Shown: positions 53,666 to 63,174, counted from the stretch's first letter. The stretch is 64,000 bases of DNA from Ruegeria meonggei (GCF_900172215.1 NZ_FWFP01000013.1:62001-126000), one strand, 5' to 3'. Numbers and translations: made by a program. The notes: generated by a model not told the origin, from the sequence alone.

Positions 53666-55568
53666 GACCACTCGCCCCCTGCTTCTGGCCGCTACGCTGG
53701 CTGTCAGTTGGATGCTGCCCGCCACGGCAGACACACCCGCCCTTCAGGAAGGTGAATTCTGGAAATCCGAGGTGACAGCGGGGCATCTGCCCCCGGTGCA
53801 GGAACGCCTGCCGGTCGAGCCATTGGTTGTGGATCTTGGTGCCAAAGGGCGCGCGTTCGGAACGCCGGGCGGAACATTGCGCACCATGGTTACGCGGTCC
53901 AAGGATATCCGCCAGATGGTTGTCTACGGCTATGCGCGGTTGGTGGGATTTAATGAAAAATACGAAATCGTACCTGATCTGCTGCAGTCGTTCGAGAATG
54001 AAGACAATCGCAAGTTCACCCTGCACTTGCGGGATGGGCATAAGTGGTCGGATGGCTCTCCGTTCACATCCGAGGATTTTCGCTACTGGTGGGATGACGT
54101 TGCCAATAACGACCTTCTCAGCCCCTCAGGCCCGCCGGATTTCCTGATCGTCGACGGCAAGACACCGACAGTTACTTTCCCAGACGAGGTCACGGTTGTC
54201 TATGAATGGGAAGATCCAAACCCGGACTTTCTACAATCGCTGGCACAGGCCAGACCGCCCTTTATTTATCGACCATCCGCGTTTTTGAAACAGTATCACG
54301 AGCAATATGCCGATGCGGAAGAACTGGCGTTTCAGGTCGACGATGCCCGCGTCAAAAGCTGGGCGGCGCTGCATAACAAACTGGATAACCTGTATAAGTT
54401 CGACAACCACGAATTGCCTACTTTGCAGCCCTGGTTAAATGCCAGTTCCGGCAAGAAGATCAGGCATAACTTCGTGCGCAACCCCTATTATCACCGCATC
54501 GACAGCAATGGTGTGCAGCTGCCCTATATTGATGTGGTCGAGATGGAGATCGTGGCCCCTGGCCTTGTTGCCGCAAAGACAAACGCAGGTGAAAGCGATC
54601 TGCAGGGTCGTGGATTGGCCTTCCGCGACGCTTCGATCCTGAAAAAAGGTGAGGCAGGCGGAGACTACAAAACGTTGTTGTGGAATACCGGGGTGGCCTC
54701 GCAAATTGCGATCTATCCCAACCTGAACTTTGCCGATGAGGGCTGGCGCGACGTTCTGCGCGACGTCCGCGTACGCCGTGCTTTGTCGCTGGCAATTGAT
54801 CGCAAGACCATCAATCAGGCGCTGTATTTCAAACTCGCCAAACCGGGTGCGATGTCGGTGCTGCCGGCCTCGCCCTTTTACGATGAGGAAAACGCGCAAT
54901 CCTGGGCCCAGTATGACACCGACATGGCCAATACCCTGCTGGATGAGGCTGGCCTGACCGAACGTGACAAGAACGGCGTTCGCCTTTTGCCTGACGGCCG
55001 CCCGATGGAGCTGGTCATCGAAACCGCAGGCGAGCGGCAAGAGGTTGAAAACGCCCTCCAGATCGTGACCGATACATGGCGTGACATTGGTGTGGATCTT
55101 GTGATGCGCCCGCTGGACCGAGACATCCTGCGCAACCGGGTTTTCGCGGGCAGCACCATGGCCTCGGTCTGGTTCGGCTGGGATGATGGTATCCCGCAGG
55201 TCCACACATCCCCGGCCTATCTGGCACCAACCGATCAGGTGTTTCTGGCCTGGCCTAAATGGGGCCAGTATTACCAGACCGGAGGCGAAGTTGGCGAAGC
55301 CCCGGACATGCCCGAGGCGGAACGCCTGATGCAACTGGCCCATGACTGGGAAGTTGCCAACACCGATGAAGAGCGCGAGGCAGTCTGGACCGAAATGCTC
55401 AATATCCACGCAGATCAATTGTATGCCATTGGCATCCTGAACGGCGCGCCACAGCCGATTGTTGTATCGAACCGTTTGCGCAACGTCCCCGAACAGGCCA
55501 TGTGGGCCTGGGAACCCGGCGCGCATTTCGGCATTCACCGTCCGGACGAATTTTTCTTCGCCGACTGA
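53658..55568 (+). CDS. extracellular solute-binding protein, family 5 (YejA-like)
   Basis: 636 residues, large for the family and close to YejA-type proteins. A Sec signal peptide (about 1-24, ending LPATA) precedes the mature periplasmic protein. SBP_bac_5 features include YARLVGFNEKYEIVPDLLQSFE, FTLHLRDGHKWSDGSPFTSEDFRYWW in blocks and VRRALSLAIDRKTI. It captures the ligand, probably an oligopeptide, opine or sugar-like compound, for the permeases downstream. No ligand can be predicted. Confidence 0.9.
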   Translation: MFKTTRPLLLAATLAVSWMLPATADTPALQEGEFWKSEVTAGHLPPVQERLPVEPLVVDLGAKGRAFGTPGGTLRTMVTRSKDIRQMVVYGYARLVGFNEKYEIVPDLLQSFENEDNRKFTLHLRDGHKWSDGSPFTSEDFRYWWDDVANNDLLSPSGPPDFLIVDGKTPTVTFPDEVTVVYEWEDPNPDFLQSLAQARPPFIYRPSAFLKQYHEQYADAEELAFQVDDARVKSWAALHNKLDNLYKFDNHELPTLQPWLNASSGKKIRHNFVRNPYYHRIDSNGVQLPYIDVVEMEIVAPGLVAAKTNAGESDLQGRGLAFRDASILKKGEAGGDYKTLLWNTGVASQIAIYPNLNFADEGWRDVLRDVRVRRALSLAIDRKTINQALYFKLAKPGAMSVLPASPFYDEENAQSWAQYDTDMANTLLDEAGLTERDKNGVRLLPDGRPMELVIETAGERQEVENALQIVTDTWRDIGVDLVMRPLDRDILRNRVFAGSTMASVWFGWDDGIPQVHTSPAYLAPTDQVFLAWPKWGQYYQTGGEVGEAPDMPEAERLMQLAHDWEVANTDEEREAVWTEMLNIHADQLYAIGILNGAPQPIVVSNRLRNVPEQAMWAWEPGAHFGIHRPDEFFFAD

Positions 55569-55581
55569 CAGGAGCAGCTAA

Positions 55582-56610
55582 ATGGTCATGCTGCGCTATG
55601 CGGTGTATCGCTTTTTCACGATGCTGCTGACACTGTTGGTGGTGTCGGTTCTGGTTTTCGTGATCATCAACCTGCCGCCCGGCGACTATCTGAGCAATCA
55701 GATCGCCGAGTTGCAGGCCTCGGGCCAATCCGCCGGTGTGGCCAAGGCCGAGTTCCTGCGCGCGGAATATGCGTTGGATCGCCCAATGTGGGAGCAATAT
55801 CTGATCTGGATTGGTTTTTGGCCCGGCCCGCATGGGTTCGAAGGCCTGTTGCAGGGCAATTACGGATGGTCCTTTGAGTTTGACCGTCCGGTGGCCGAAA
55901 TTGTCGGCGACACTCTTTGGCTGACCGTTGTGGTCAACCTTGCGGCCATCCTGTTTGTCTATGCTGTGGCCCTGCCTCTGGGTGTGCTCGCCGCTGCGAA
56001 ATCGCGGACGTGGATCGACTATACGTCGGCCTTTGTGGGCTATCTGGGCCTGGCCACGCCGAACTTTCTGCTGGCGCTGATCCTATTTTACTACGGCCAC
56101 CGCTATTTCAACCTGCCCATTGGCGGCCTGATGGATCCTTCGTTCGAAGGGTTGCCGATGAGCTGGGAGAAACTGAAATCCATCCTCATCCACCTGATTG
56201 TTCCAACCTTCGTGATCGGAACTTCGGGCGCGTCGGCAATGATGCAGCGACTGCGAGCGAACATGCTGGACGAACTTGGCAAACCCTACGTGGAAACTGC
56301 CATCGCAAAAGGCATGGCCCCCTCTCGGATGCTTACAAAATATCCGCTGCGCGTGGCGTTCAACCCCTTTGTCGCTGATATCGGTAACCTGCTGCCGTCG
56401 ATGATCTCAGGCTCGGTTTTGGTTTCGGTTGTTCTGGGCCTGCAAACCATTGGCCCCACCTTGCTGACGGCGTTGAAAACGCAGGATCAGTTTCTGTCAG
56501 CCTTCATTTTGATGTTCGTGGCCCTGCTAACTCTGATCGGCACCATGATCTCTGACATTCTGCTGGTCATGCTTGATCCGCGTATCCGGTATGAGGGGCG
56601 CGAAACATGA
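55582..56610 (+). CDS. ABC importer permease (YejB/DppB-like)
   Basis: 342 residues. A transmembrane start (MLRYAVYRFFTMLLTLLVVSVLVFVIINLPPGDY in blocks) is typical of DppB-type subunits, with the BPD_transp_1 domain (about 120-335) and the EAA loop AIAKGMAPSRMLTKYPLRVA. AGGAG lies seven bases before the ATG. Its stop overlaps the next permease's ATG by four bases (ATGA). Confidence 0.92.
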   Translation: MVMLRYAVYRFFTMLLTLLVVSVLVFVIINLPPGDYLSNQIAELQASGQSAGVAKAEFLRAEYALDRPMWEQYLIWIGFWPGPHGFEGLLQGNYGWSFEFDRPVAEIVGDTLWLTVVVNLAAILFVYAVALPLGVLAAAKSRTWIDYTSAFVGYLGLATPNFLLALILFYYGHRYFNLPIGGLMDPSFEGLPMSWEKLKSILIHLIVPTFVIGTSGASAMMQRLRANMLDELGKPYVETAIAKGMAPSRMLTKYPLRVAFNPFVADIGNLLPSMISGSVLVSVVLGLQTIGPTLLTALKTQDQFLSAFILMFVALLTLIGTMISDILLVMLDPRIRYEGRET

Positions 56611-57761
56611 CCAAACTACCCGATGGTCGCTATGTCGACGATGCCCCCTTCGACCCCGAGGCCTCTCTTCAACAGCTTGAGCGCGCCGATCTGGACGCGC
56701 CGAACTGGATCTTGGTGTGGCGCAAGTTTAGAACCCATAAGCTTGGGCTGATCTCGGGCATTTTCCTGCTGCTGTGTTACGTGATGCTGCCCTTTGCCGG
56801 GTTCATCGCGCCCTATGGACCAAATGAACGAAACGGAGAGCATCTGTACGCGCCCCCACAAAGCGTCAACTGGTTCTACGAGGGCGAGTTTATCGGCCCC
56901 TATGTCTTTCCCATTGTGGCCGAGGCCGATCTTGAAACCTTTCAGTGGACGTTTGTGCCCGCCACGGATGACCCGCGTTCCGTCCGGTTTTTCTGCGAAG
57001 GGTCAGAATACAAACTGGCCGGTCTGATCAAAACCGACACGCATCTGTTCTGCGCCCCCGAAGGGGCGACCCTGTTCCTGTGGGGGTCCGACCGCCTGGG
57101 CCGCGACGTGTTCAGCCGCATCCTCTATGGCGCACAATTATCGCTGACGGTGGGTTTGATTGGCATTTCCGTCTCATTCACACTTGGCATCTTATTCGGC
57201 TCGATCGCCGGGTATTTCGGCGGCAAGATCGACTGGGTGATCAACCGCGTGATTGAAATTCTGCGCTCTCTGCCTGAACTACCGCTCTGGCTGGCGCTGT
57301 CTGCGGCCGTGCCGTCGAACTGGAGTCCCGTTGCGGTGTTCTTCATCATCTCAATCATCCTCGGGATACTGGATTGGCCCGGGCTGGCCCGATCCGTGCG
57401 CGCCAAATTCCTGTCCCTCCGCGAAGAAGAATATGTTCGCGCGGCTGAGATGATGGGCGCAAGTTCGGGCCGGGTGATCCGAAAACACCTGCTGCCCAAT
57501 TTCATGTCGCACCTGATTGCCTCGGCCACCCTGTCGATCCCGGCTATGATCCTCGGGGAAACCGCGCTCAGCTTCCTTGGCCTTGGCCTGCGGGCCCCTG
57601 CGGTCAGCTGGGGGGTGATGCTGAACGACGCCCAAAACCTGGCTTCGATCGAGATCTACCCGTGGACGGCCATCCCGATGCTGCCGATCATCGTCATCGT
57701 GCTTGCCTTCAACTTTCTCGGCGACGGGTTGCGCGACAGTCTGGACCCGTATCAGCAATGA
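56607..57761 (+). CDS. ABC importer permease (YejE/DppC-like) with extended periplasmic loop
   Basis: 384 residues. N-terminal transmembrane helix (about 38-60) then an unusually long periplasmic segment (about 62-165) with FYEGEFIGPYVFPIV and FCEGSEYKLAGLI, before the BPD_transp_1 domain (about 170-380) containing the EAA loop EEEYVRAAEMMGASSGRVIRKH (in parts). The extended loop matches the subgroup of long DppC-like permeases that accompany YejA-size binding proteins. ATGA overlaps join it both to the upstream permease and to the CoA-transferase gene downstream. Confidence 0.92.
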   Translation: MTKLPDGRYVDDAPFDPEASLQQLERADLDAPNWILVWRKFRTHKLGLISGIFLLLCYVMLPFAGFIAPYGPNERNGEHLYAPPQSVNWFYEGEFIGPYVFPIVAEADLETFQWTFVPATDDPRSVRFFCEGSEYKLAGLIKTDTHLFCAPEGATLFLWGSDRLGRDVFSRILYGAQLSLTVGLIGISVSFTLGILFGSIAGYFGGKIDWVINRVIEILRSLPELPLWLALSAAVPSNWSPVAVFFIISIILGILDWPGLARSVRAKFLSLREEEYVRAAEMMGASSGRVIRKHLLPNFMSHLIASATLSIPAMILGETALSFLGLGLRAPAVSWGVMLNDAQNLASIEIYPWTAIPMLPIIVIVLAFNFLGDGLRDSLDPYQQ

Positions 57762-59113
57762 CCCTGATCTCTGCCCTTCCTGCGTCGGACAGTTTCGAAA
57801 CGACCGGAAAAGGAGCACGGCCCAGCGTTTTTGCAGTATCCGAGCTGGCCACGGCCAGTTTTGCCGCCGTGGGTCAGGAGCTGGTGCGGCTCGTGGCGGC
57901 GCTGAACCTTGCGCCCCAGCCGCCCGGGTTTTCGGTTGATCACCGGCTTGCCTCTCTCTGGTATGGGTATTCCTTCCAGCCCGAGGGCTGGGACATGCCC
58001 AACCTCTGGGACGCCATCGCCGGGGATTATCAGGCTGCAGACGGCTGGATCAGGTTGCACACCAACCTGCCCCATCACAGAGCAGCGGCACTGAAGGTTC
58101 TGAAGACCGCACCGGATCGGGACGCCGTTGCGCAAGCGCTGAGGGGGTGGACCGTCGCGGGTCTGGAAACCGACATTGTTGCCGCAGGCGGGGTTGCGGC
58201 AGCGATGCGCAGCCGGTCGGACTGGCTCGAGCATCCGCAGGGCCGTGCGGTGTCGCGCGATCCGTTGATCGGTTGGCACAGCCCACGCCGTATCACGCTG
58301 CGCGACAGGTCTGAGGCCACAATCGCGCGGCCATTGACCGGTTTGCGGGTTCTGGACCTCACTCGCGTTCTGGCGGGTCCGGTATCAACCCGCACGCTTG
58401 CGGGGTTCGGGGCCGAGGTGCTGCGTATAGACCCGCCCGGCTGGGACGAACCCGGCGTAATCCCCGATATTTCTTTGGGTAAGCGCTGCGCGTATCTTGA
58501 CCTGAAAACACCAACCGGGCTGGAGAAACTGCATACGTTGCTGTCCCAGGCTGATGTCTTTGTGCACGGGTACCGGCCCGGCGCGCTGGATGCCCTTGGG
58601 CTGGGCAAAATCAAACGCGATGAAATTGCCCCCAACAGGGTCGAGGTTACCTTGAACGCCTATGGCTGGCAGGGGCCCTGGTCCAACAGGCGTGGTTTTG
58701 ACAGCCTTGTTCAGATGAGCGCCGGGATCGCGGATGCGGGCCGTGCCTGGGCAAAAACTGACCGGCCCACGCCATTGCCGGTTCAAGCGCTGGACCACGC
58801 AACCGGGTATCTGATGGCTGCCGCCGTTTTGTCGGCGATGGCCGAGGCCGCCTCTGGGAACGCGATCATGCATGCCCAGCTGTCGCTGGCCCGTACGGCC
58901 GAGCTGTTGGCCGCGCTGCGCAAGGCGGATGCGGACGAAGATATCACCGACGCAAAACCCGAAGATTATGCCCAGAAACAAGAAGCTTCTGATTGGGGTC
59001 TGGGTCAGCGCCTGAAACCTGCGCTCTCGGTGGGGGCTGCCCGAATGTCCTGGCTCCTGCCCGCATCGAAACTGGGAACGTCTCAACCGAACTGGCAGTC
59101 GCAAAAAGTCTGA
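57758..59113 (+). CDS. class III (CaiB/BaiF) CoA-transferase with apparent domain rearrangement
   Basis: 451 residues. Residues about 195-385 match the N-terminal domain of family III CoA-transferases (GLRVLDLTRVLAGPVSTRTLAGFGAEVLRID) and contain the catalytic Asp at 315 in RRGFDSLVQMSAG. Unexpectedly, residues about 60-175 look like the family's small, normally later, domain (ADGWIRLHTN, GLETDIVAAGGVAAAMRS, DWLEHPQGRAVSRDPLI). Total length is similar to normal but domain order seems reversed. It starts in an ATGA overlap with the permease gene, so the CoA-linked step is tied to the importer's substrate. Confidence 0.75.
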   Translation: MTLISALPASDSFETTGKGARPSVFAVSELATASFAAVGQELVRLVAALNLAPQPPGFSVDHRLASLWYGYSFQPEGWDMPNLWDAIAGDYQAADGWIRLHTNLPHHRAAALKVLKTAPDRDAVAQALRGWTVAGLETDIVAAGGVAAAMRSRSDWLEHPQGRAVSRDPLIGWHSPRRITLRDRSEATIARPLTGLRVLDLTRVLAGPVSTRTLAGFGAEVLRIDPPGWDEPGVIPDISLGKRCAYLDLKTPTGLEKLHTLLSQADVFVHGYRPGALDALGLGKIKRDEIAPNRVEVTLNAYGWQGPWSNRRGFDSLVQMSAGIADAGRAWAKTDRPTPLPVQALDHATGYLMAAAVLSAMAEAASGNAIMHAQLSLARTAELLAALRKADADEDITDAKPEDYAQKQEASDWGLGQRLKPALSVGAARMSWLLPASKLGTSQPNWQSQKV

Positions 59114-59120
59114 GCAGACC

Positions 59121-59176
59121 GCCGCGCGGTACGCGCGGCCCGGCCCAACGCATTGGATTTCGTCTCGTCAGAGACG
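59121..59176. terminator. two hairpins between convergent CoA-transferase and mechanosensitive channel genes
   Basis: GCCGCGCG-GTA-CGCGCGGC (59121-59139) and CGTCTC-GTCA-GAGACG (59161-59176) are perfect hairpins in the 88-base gap between two converging genes. Neither has a T-run, so they may block RNA polymerase or protect mRNA ends rather than act as classical terminators. Confidence 0.4.
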
Positions 59177-59201
59177 CAGCCCAATGGGGCGGGAGAGGCC
59201 C

Positions 59202-61586
59202 TTAGCGGTCATCCCCTCCGGGGCCGATATCGTCCAGATAATCCTCGTCAATTGCAGCCTGAACGGCACCGGTTACTGCCTCACGCTCTTTGGGAGTCAG
59301 GTTCTCAGTTTCTTTACCATCGGCCAGACGCACGGTGACCTCGCGATGGGCAAACTTGATGCCTTCGCGCGCGAACAATTCCCGGATATCCTGATAGACC
59401 TTCTTACGCACCAGCCACTGATCACCCGGTTTGGTCATGAACTTGACCCGGATGATCATCGCCGAATCCTGCATCTCGATCACGCCCTGCGATTTCAGCG
59501 GTTGAATGAAGTTTTCCCCGATCACCGGATCGCTCAGCATTTCCTGGCCCAGCTTCTTGATCAGCTTCCGCACCTTTTCAACATCCGTGTCGTAGGTCAC
59601 CCGCAGTGGTAACTTCATAATCACCCAGTCACGGGAATAGTTGGTCAGAACCTTGATCTCACCAAATGGAATCGTGTTCAGCGCGCCCAGATGGTGGCGC
59701 AGCTGGAAGGACCGAACCGAAATCTTTTCAACCGTCCCCTTCACATCACCGATGTCGATATATTCGCCTTTTCGGAACGCATCATCCAGCAGAAAGAAGG
59801 CGCCGGAAAAGATATCCCGCACCAGTGTCTGCGACCCGAACCCAACGGCCAGACCAACCACACCGGCACCCGCAAATAGCGGGCTGACATTGATGCCCAA
59901 CTCCATCAGCGTGATCAGAACAATGGTGACGACAACCACCGCCAGTATTGCGCCCCGGAACAACGGCAACAGCGTCGCCAACCGGCTTTGCCCGCCTTCG
60001 CCCCCTTCGTCGCCCAGTTCGACCTCTTCCCCGCCCATGTCGGTTTCCTCGGCGATTTTCGAGTCGATCCAGATGCGGAAGAAATGGAATAGAATGTAGC
60101 CCATGAACAAGATGACCATCACATCAAGCGCACGCTCAATCGGCAGGTCCTCGCTCCAGCTTGCGTCGGGGTTCCAGATGACGACCAGCGCGTAAAGACC
60201 AACAACAAAAGCCAGAATACCAGCCACGCGGCGCGCCAGGTCCTCATAAGTCAGGATCGTATGTTTACGCTTCTCGGCTTCGGCGGTTTCGTGGCGCATC
60301 GCGGCGTCTTCATCCACGTCAACCTCAGTCTCGGGGCTCACAACCGCCAGCTTGCGGTTGCGGTCAAAATACCGCTCTAGCAAATAGTTCATCGCGCCGT
60401 AGGCCACGACCACCGACATGAATATTCCATAGGTGCTGGCCACAATCGGAACCGAGTTTTCGTTTTCGAGCACCAGATCAACCGCCAGTTTGAACCAGCT
60501 GAACACGATGTAAAGCACCACAACCGGTGCCCAGGCGTAGGAAATGGAACGGGCGATCCATGACACCTGACCCGGTGCCCGTCCGCCACGCAGCGCGTTC
60601 GAAATGGCGCGGGCATTGAACAGGATCATCAGCACGTTACCCAGCGCACCAAACATGGTCAGGCCGCCATAGACCATGGCGTAAACGTTGTAGTTCAGAC
60701 CAAAATCCGCCACCCAGGTCGCAAACAACACCACCGAGATGTCATAGGTCGCAAGGGCTGAGGCCCAGAAGTACAGCCGTTTGGCATCTCGGTCGGAAAA
60801 CGGCGGTATACGATACTGGCTCAGGTAAGGCGACAGCACCATGCGCCACAGATCGGACACTGTGCGGGACAGGAAGAAGGCCGTGAATATGGCTGTGAGC
60901 GTGAATTGGACCGAGATGTCTTCGGCCTCGCCAAAGATCAGATACCCCACGATCAGGGCCATGATCATCGCAAAAATCGTGCCCCCGATCCCCATGACAA
61001 ACCGAAAGACCAAAAACGGCATCTTTTCCCGATATCCCTGCGGATTGTCTTTGGACCGGGCTACAACCAGCCTTCTTGCCAGGCGCTTGCCGTAAATCTC
61101 GGTCGACAGCCAACGCCCCAGCAGCAGGAACACGATGTTCCAGGCCAGAACCTCGACATAGGTCTGGATTCGACCATCCGGGCTGGTTTGGCGCAGGACG
61201 TATTGCACCTCAAAAATTGAATAAGGTAGCGCCTCGAGCCTGGATTCCATGGAATGCCGAAATTTCGAGAACCGCTCCTGCGCCTTCATAAGTTGCGATC
61301 CACCCGCCATCGGATCGTGCGGCTCTGCAGCATTTGCCGTGCTGCCTTGCTGTGCCCCGGATGACACAATCTGGCCGGTGCTATCGATGACAATCACGCT
61401 GGCGCCAGAGTCGGTTGCGGCCTTGATCGCGGCGGCCAGATCACCGTCTTCGCTTGTGCCCGTTGTGGATTCAGAACCCGAACTATAGCCGGGGATCAAA
61501 GACGTCTGCGCCGCGGCGCCTGTGGCAAAGGCCGCTGCAAATGCCCAGATTATCAGAGAAAGTCCGGCAAACAGTTTGAGTTTCAT
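59202..61586 (-). CDS. large mechanosensitive ion channel (MscS family)
   Basis: 794 residues. A signal peptide (about 1-27) and a periplasmic region (to about 110) are followed by many transmembrane helices. The MscS core (about 550-790) has the pore helix LFAGAGVVGLAVGFGSQTLVRDIFSGAFFLLDDAF (in parts) and the beta domain NTIPFGEIKVLTNYSRDW. It opens under membrane tension to release solutes during hypo-osmotic shock. A charged cytoplasmic loop (VEVDVDEDAAMRHETAEAEKRK, in parts) lies near 415-440. Start at 61586 is preferred over 61619, since the signal peptide follows directly. Confidence 0.9.
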   Translation of the reverse strand: MKLKLFAGLSLIIWAFAAAFATGAAAQTSLIPGYSSGSESTTGTSEDGDLAAAIKAATDSGASVIVIDSTGQIVSSGAQQGSTANAAEPHDPMAGGSQLMKAQERFSKFRHSMESRLEALPYSIFEVQYVLRQTSPDGRIQTYVEVLAWNIVFLLLGRWLSTEIYGKRLARRLVVARSKDNPQGYREKMPFLVFRFVMGIGGTIFAMIMALIVGYLIFGEAEDISVQFTLTAIFTAFFLSRTVSDLWRMVLSPYLSQYRIPPFSDRDAKRLYFWASALATYDISVVLFATWVADFGLNYNVYAMVYGGLTMFGALGNVLMILFNARAISNALRGGRAPGQVSWIARSISYAWAPVVVLYIVFSWFKLAVDLVLENENSVPIVASTYGIFMSVVVAYGAMNYLLERYFDRNRKLAVVSPETEVDVDEDAAMRHETAEAEKRKHTILTYEDLARRVAGILAFVVGLYALVVIWNPDASWSEDLPIERALDVMVILFMGYILFHFFRIWIDSKIAEETDMGGEEVELGDEGGEGGQSRLATLLPLFRGAILAVVVVTIVLITLMELGINVSPLFAGAGVVGLAVGFGSQTLVRDIFSGAFFLLDDAFRKGEYIDIGDVKGTVEKISVRSFQLRHHLGALNTIPFGEIKVLTNYSRDWVIMKLPLRVTYDTDVEKVRKLIKKLGQEMLSDPVIGENFIQPLKSQGVIEMQDSAMIIRVKFMTKPGDQWLVRKKVYQDIRELFAREGIKFAHREVTVRLADGKETENLTPKEREAVTGAVQAAIDEDYLDDIGPGGDDR

Positions 61587-61880
61587 CGCGTTTTCTGTCC
61601 AATTCGCATGTTGCGCCACAGGTTACATAAGCACCTGCCCGGGTACAAATATTCAGCATCGGGCTTCTCAATATCGTGTCAGGTCGTGTTCCCGGTGCAA
61701 TGTTTGCACCAAGATGGCTTGCAACCCTGCAAAAACCGCATATGACAAACCCGGCGAGATAAACAAGGATGGTTGCAAGTGCGGCACGCGCTGTATGCGC
61801 ACTGGGCCACGTACAAGCCGGGGCGCAAGATGTTGCCAATTCGCAATGTTTTTTGAATTTGCGCGATGTAAGCAATCCCT

Positions 61881-61909
61881 TTGGCAAGCGCCGACAAAGA
61901 ATATACGAT
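61881..61909 (+). promoter_or_regulatory. candidate promoter of the glycosyltransferase operon
   Basis: TTGGCA (61881-61886) and TACGAT (61904-61909) are spaced by 17 bases. Transcription would start near 61916, inside the inverted repeat that follows. Confidence 0.5.
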
Positions 61910-61913
61910 AACG

Positions 61914-61937
61914 GGTGTAAACGCGCGGATTTACACC
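61914..61937. promoter_or_regulatory. perfect 8-bp inverted repeat at the predicted start site
   Basis: GGTGTAAA-N8-TTTACACC (61914-61937) overlaps the predicted transcription start and ends 22 bases before the gene. Position and symmetry suit a repressor operator; a start-site hairpin in RNA is the alternative. The spacing TGT-N14-ACA does not match the TGT-N12-ACA PpsR/CrtJ pattern. Confidence 0.5.
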
Positions 61938-61959
61938 GAGAAACACGACAGGCGAAGGC

Positions 61960-63174
61960 ATGAGCCTAGGACAACAAAACGACACATACGGCCGGGCGCC
62001 GCGCATCCTGTTCTATAGTCACGATACGTTCGGATTGGGTCATTTGCGGCGTTCACGCACGCTGGCCGGCGCGATTACGCAAGCCAACCCAGAGGCCTCG
62101 GCCTTGATTCTGACCGGATCACCGGTGGCCGGGCGTTTCACCTTTCCACGCCGCGTCGACCATGTACGACTGCCGGGTGTAACCAAACGTGCCGATGGAT
62201 CTTATGCCGCGCGCACGATCGGGATGGGTATCGAAGAAGTGACTGAGCTGCGCTCTGGCCTGATTCAGACCGCTGTTCAGCAGTTTGATCCGGATGTGCT
62301 GATCGTCGACAAAGAGCCCACCGGTTTTCGCGGCGAGCTGCTGCCCACTTTGGAAAGCCTTTTGCGCTCCAGGCGCACCAAACTGGTATTGGGCTTGCGC
62401 GATGTGCTGGACGAACCCGAAGTTCTTGCCGCCGAGTGGGAACGTAAAGAAGCCGTCGCTGCAACCGAGAAATTCTATAATGAAATCTGGGTTTATGGCA
62501 TGCGCTCGATCTATGACCCGACCGAAGGATTGCCACTGAGCCCGGCGGCACAGTCACGTATTCACTGGACCGGCTATCTGCGCCGCGATCTCGGCCCGGT
62601 GGGTGAGCCGCCGGAACAGCCCTATATCCTGATCACCCCTGGCGGAGGTGGCGATGGCAGGGCGATGGTGGACCTCGTGCTGGCCGCCTATGAACAAGAC
62701 CCCGACCTGTCACCACGCGCTGTGCTGGTTTACGGCCCGTTCCTGTCGGGTGAGCTGCGCGAGGATTTTGAGGCGCGCGTTGCTGCGCTGAACGGGCGCG
62801 TGACAGCGGTGGGGTTCGAATCTCAGATCGAAACGCTGTTTGCCGGGGCCGCTGGCGTGGTTTGCATGGGGGGCTACAATACGTTTTGCGAGGTTCTGTC
62901 TTTTGACAAGCGCGCCGTCATCGTCCCACGCACAACGCCGCGCCTGGAGCAATGGATACGTGCTTCGCGCGCCGAGGGACTGGGGCTGGTGCGGATGTTG
63001 GACGAATTCCGCGACGGGCTGACAACGGCCGCGATGATTAAGGCCATCCGCAATTTGCCGACCCAGGCCTTGCCGTCCGAGGCCATGCGGGATGGGCTGT
63101 TGGACGGGTTGGATTATGTGACTGACCGTGTGGATGCCCTGTTGCGCCGGGAACAGGAACGGGCCACCGGATGA
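61960..63174 (+). CDS. glycosyltransferase family protein (MurG/GT28-like)
   Basis: 404 residues with a GT-B fold. The N-terminus has ILFYSHDTFGLGHLRRSRTLAGAI, the MurG-like HDTFGLGH start. The C-terminal domain has LITPGGGGDGRAMV and CMGGYNTFCEVLSFDKRAVIVPR, comparable to the UDP-sugar-binding GGxxT/E segments of GT28-type enzymes. The donor and acceptor are unknown. It overlaps the following glycosyltransferase start by ATGA, so the two act together, likely in a surface glycan or lipid-sugar pathway. Confidence 0.8.
   Translation: MSLGQQNDTYGRAPRILFYSHDTFGLGHLRRSRTLAGAITQANPEASALILTGSPVAGRFTFPRRVDHVRLPGVTKRADGSYAARTIGMGIEEVTELRSGLIQTAVQQFDPDVLIVDKEPTGFRGELLPTLESLLRSRRTKLVLGLRDVLDEPEVLAAEWERKEAVAATEKFYNEIWVYGMRSIYDPTEGLPLSPAAQSRIHWTGYLRRDLGPVGEPPEQPYILITPGGGGDGRAMVDLVLAAYEQDPDLSPRAVLVYGPFLSGELREDFEARVAALNGRVTAVGFESQIETLFAGAAGVVCMGGYNTFCEVLSFDKRAVIVPRTTPRLEQWIRASRAEGLGLVRMLDEFRDGLTTAAMIKAIRNLPTQALPSEAMRDGLLDGLDYVTDRVDALLRREQERATG

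Larger units (their letters stand above)
61587..61959. other. 373-base divergent intergenic region
   Basis: Lies between the mechanosensitive-channel start (minus strand) and the glycosyltransferase start (plus strand). It contains a candidate promoter (61881-61909) and a perfect inverted repeat (61914-61937) for the plus-strand gene. Short open frames here show no coding character and I see no RNA gene. Confidence 0.6.

Noticed and set aside
61914..61937. PpsR/CrtJ photosynthesis operator.
   Set aside because: Spacing is TGT-N14-ACA rather than TGT-N12-ACA, and no photosynthesis genes are present.
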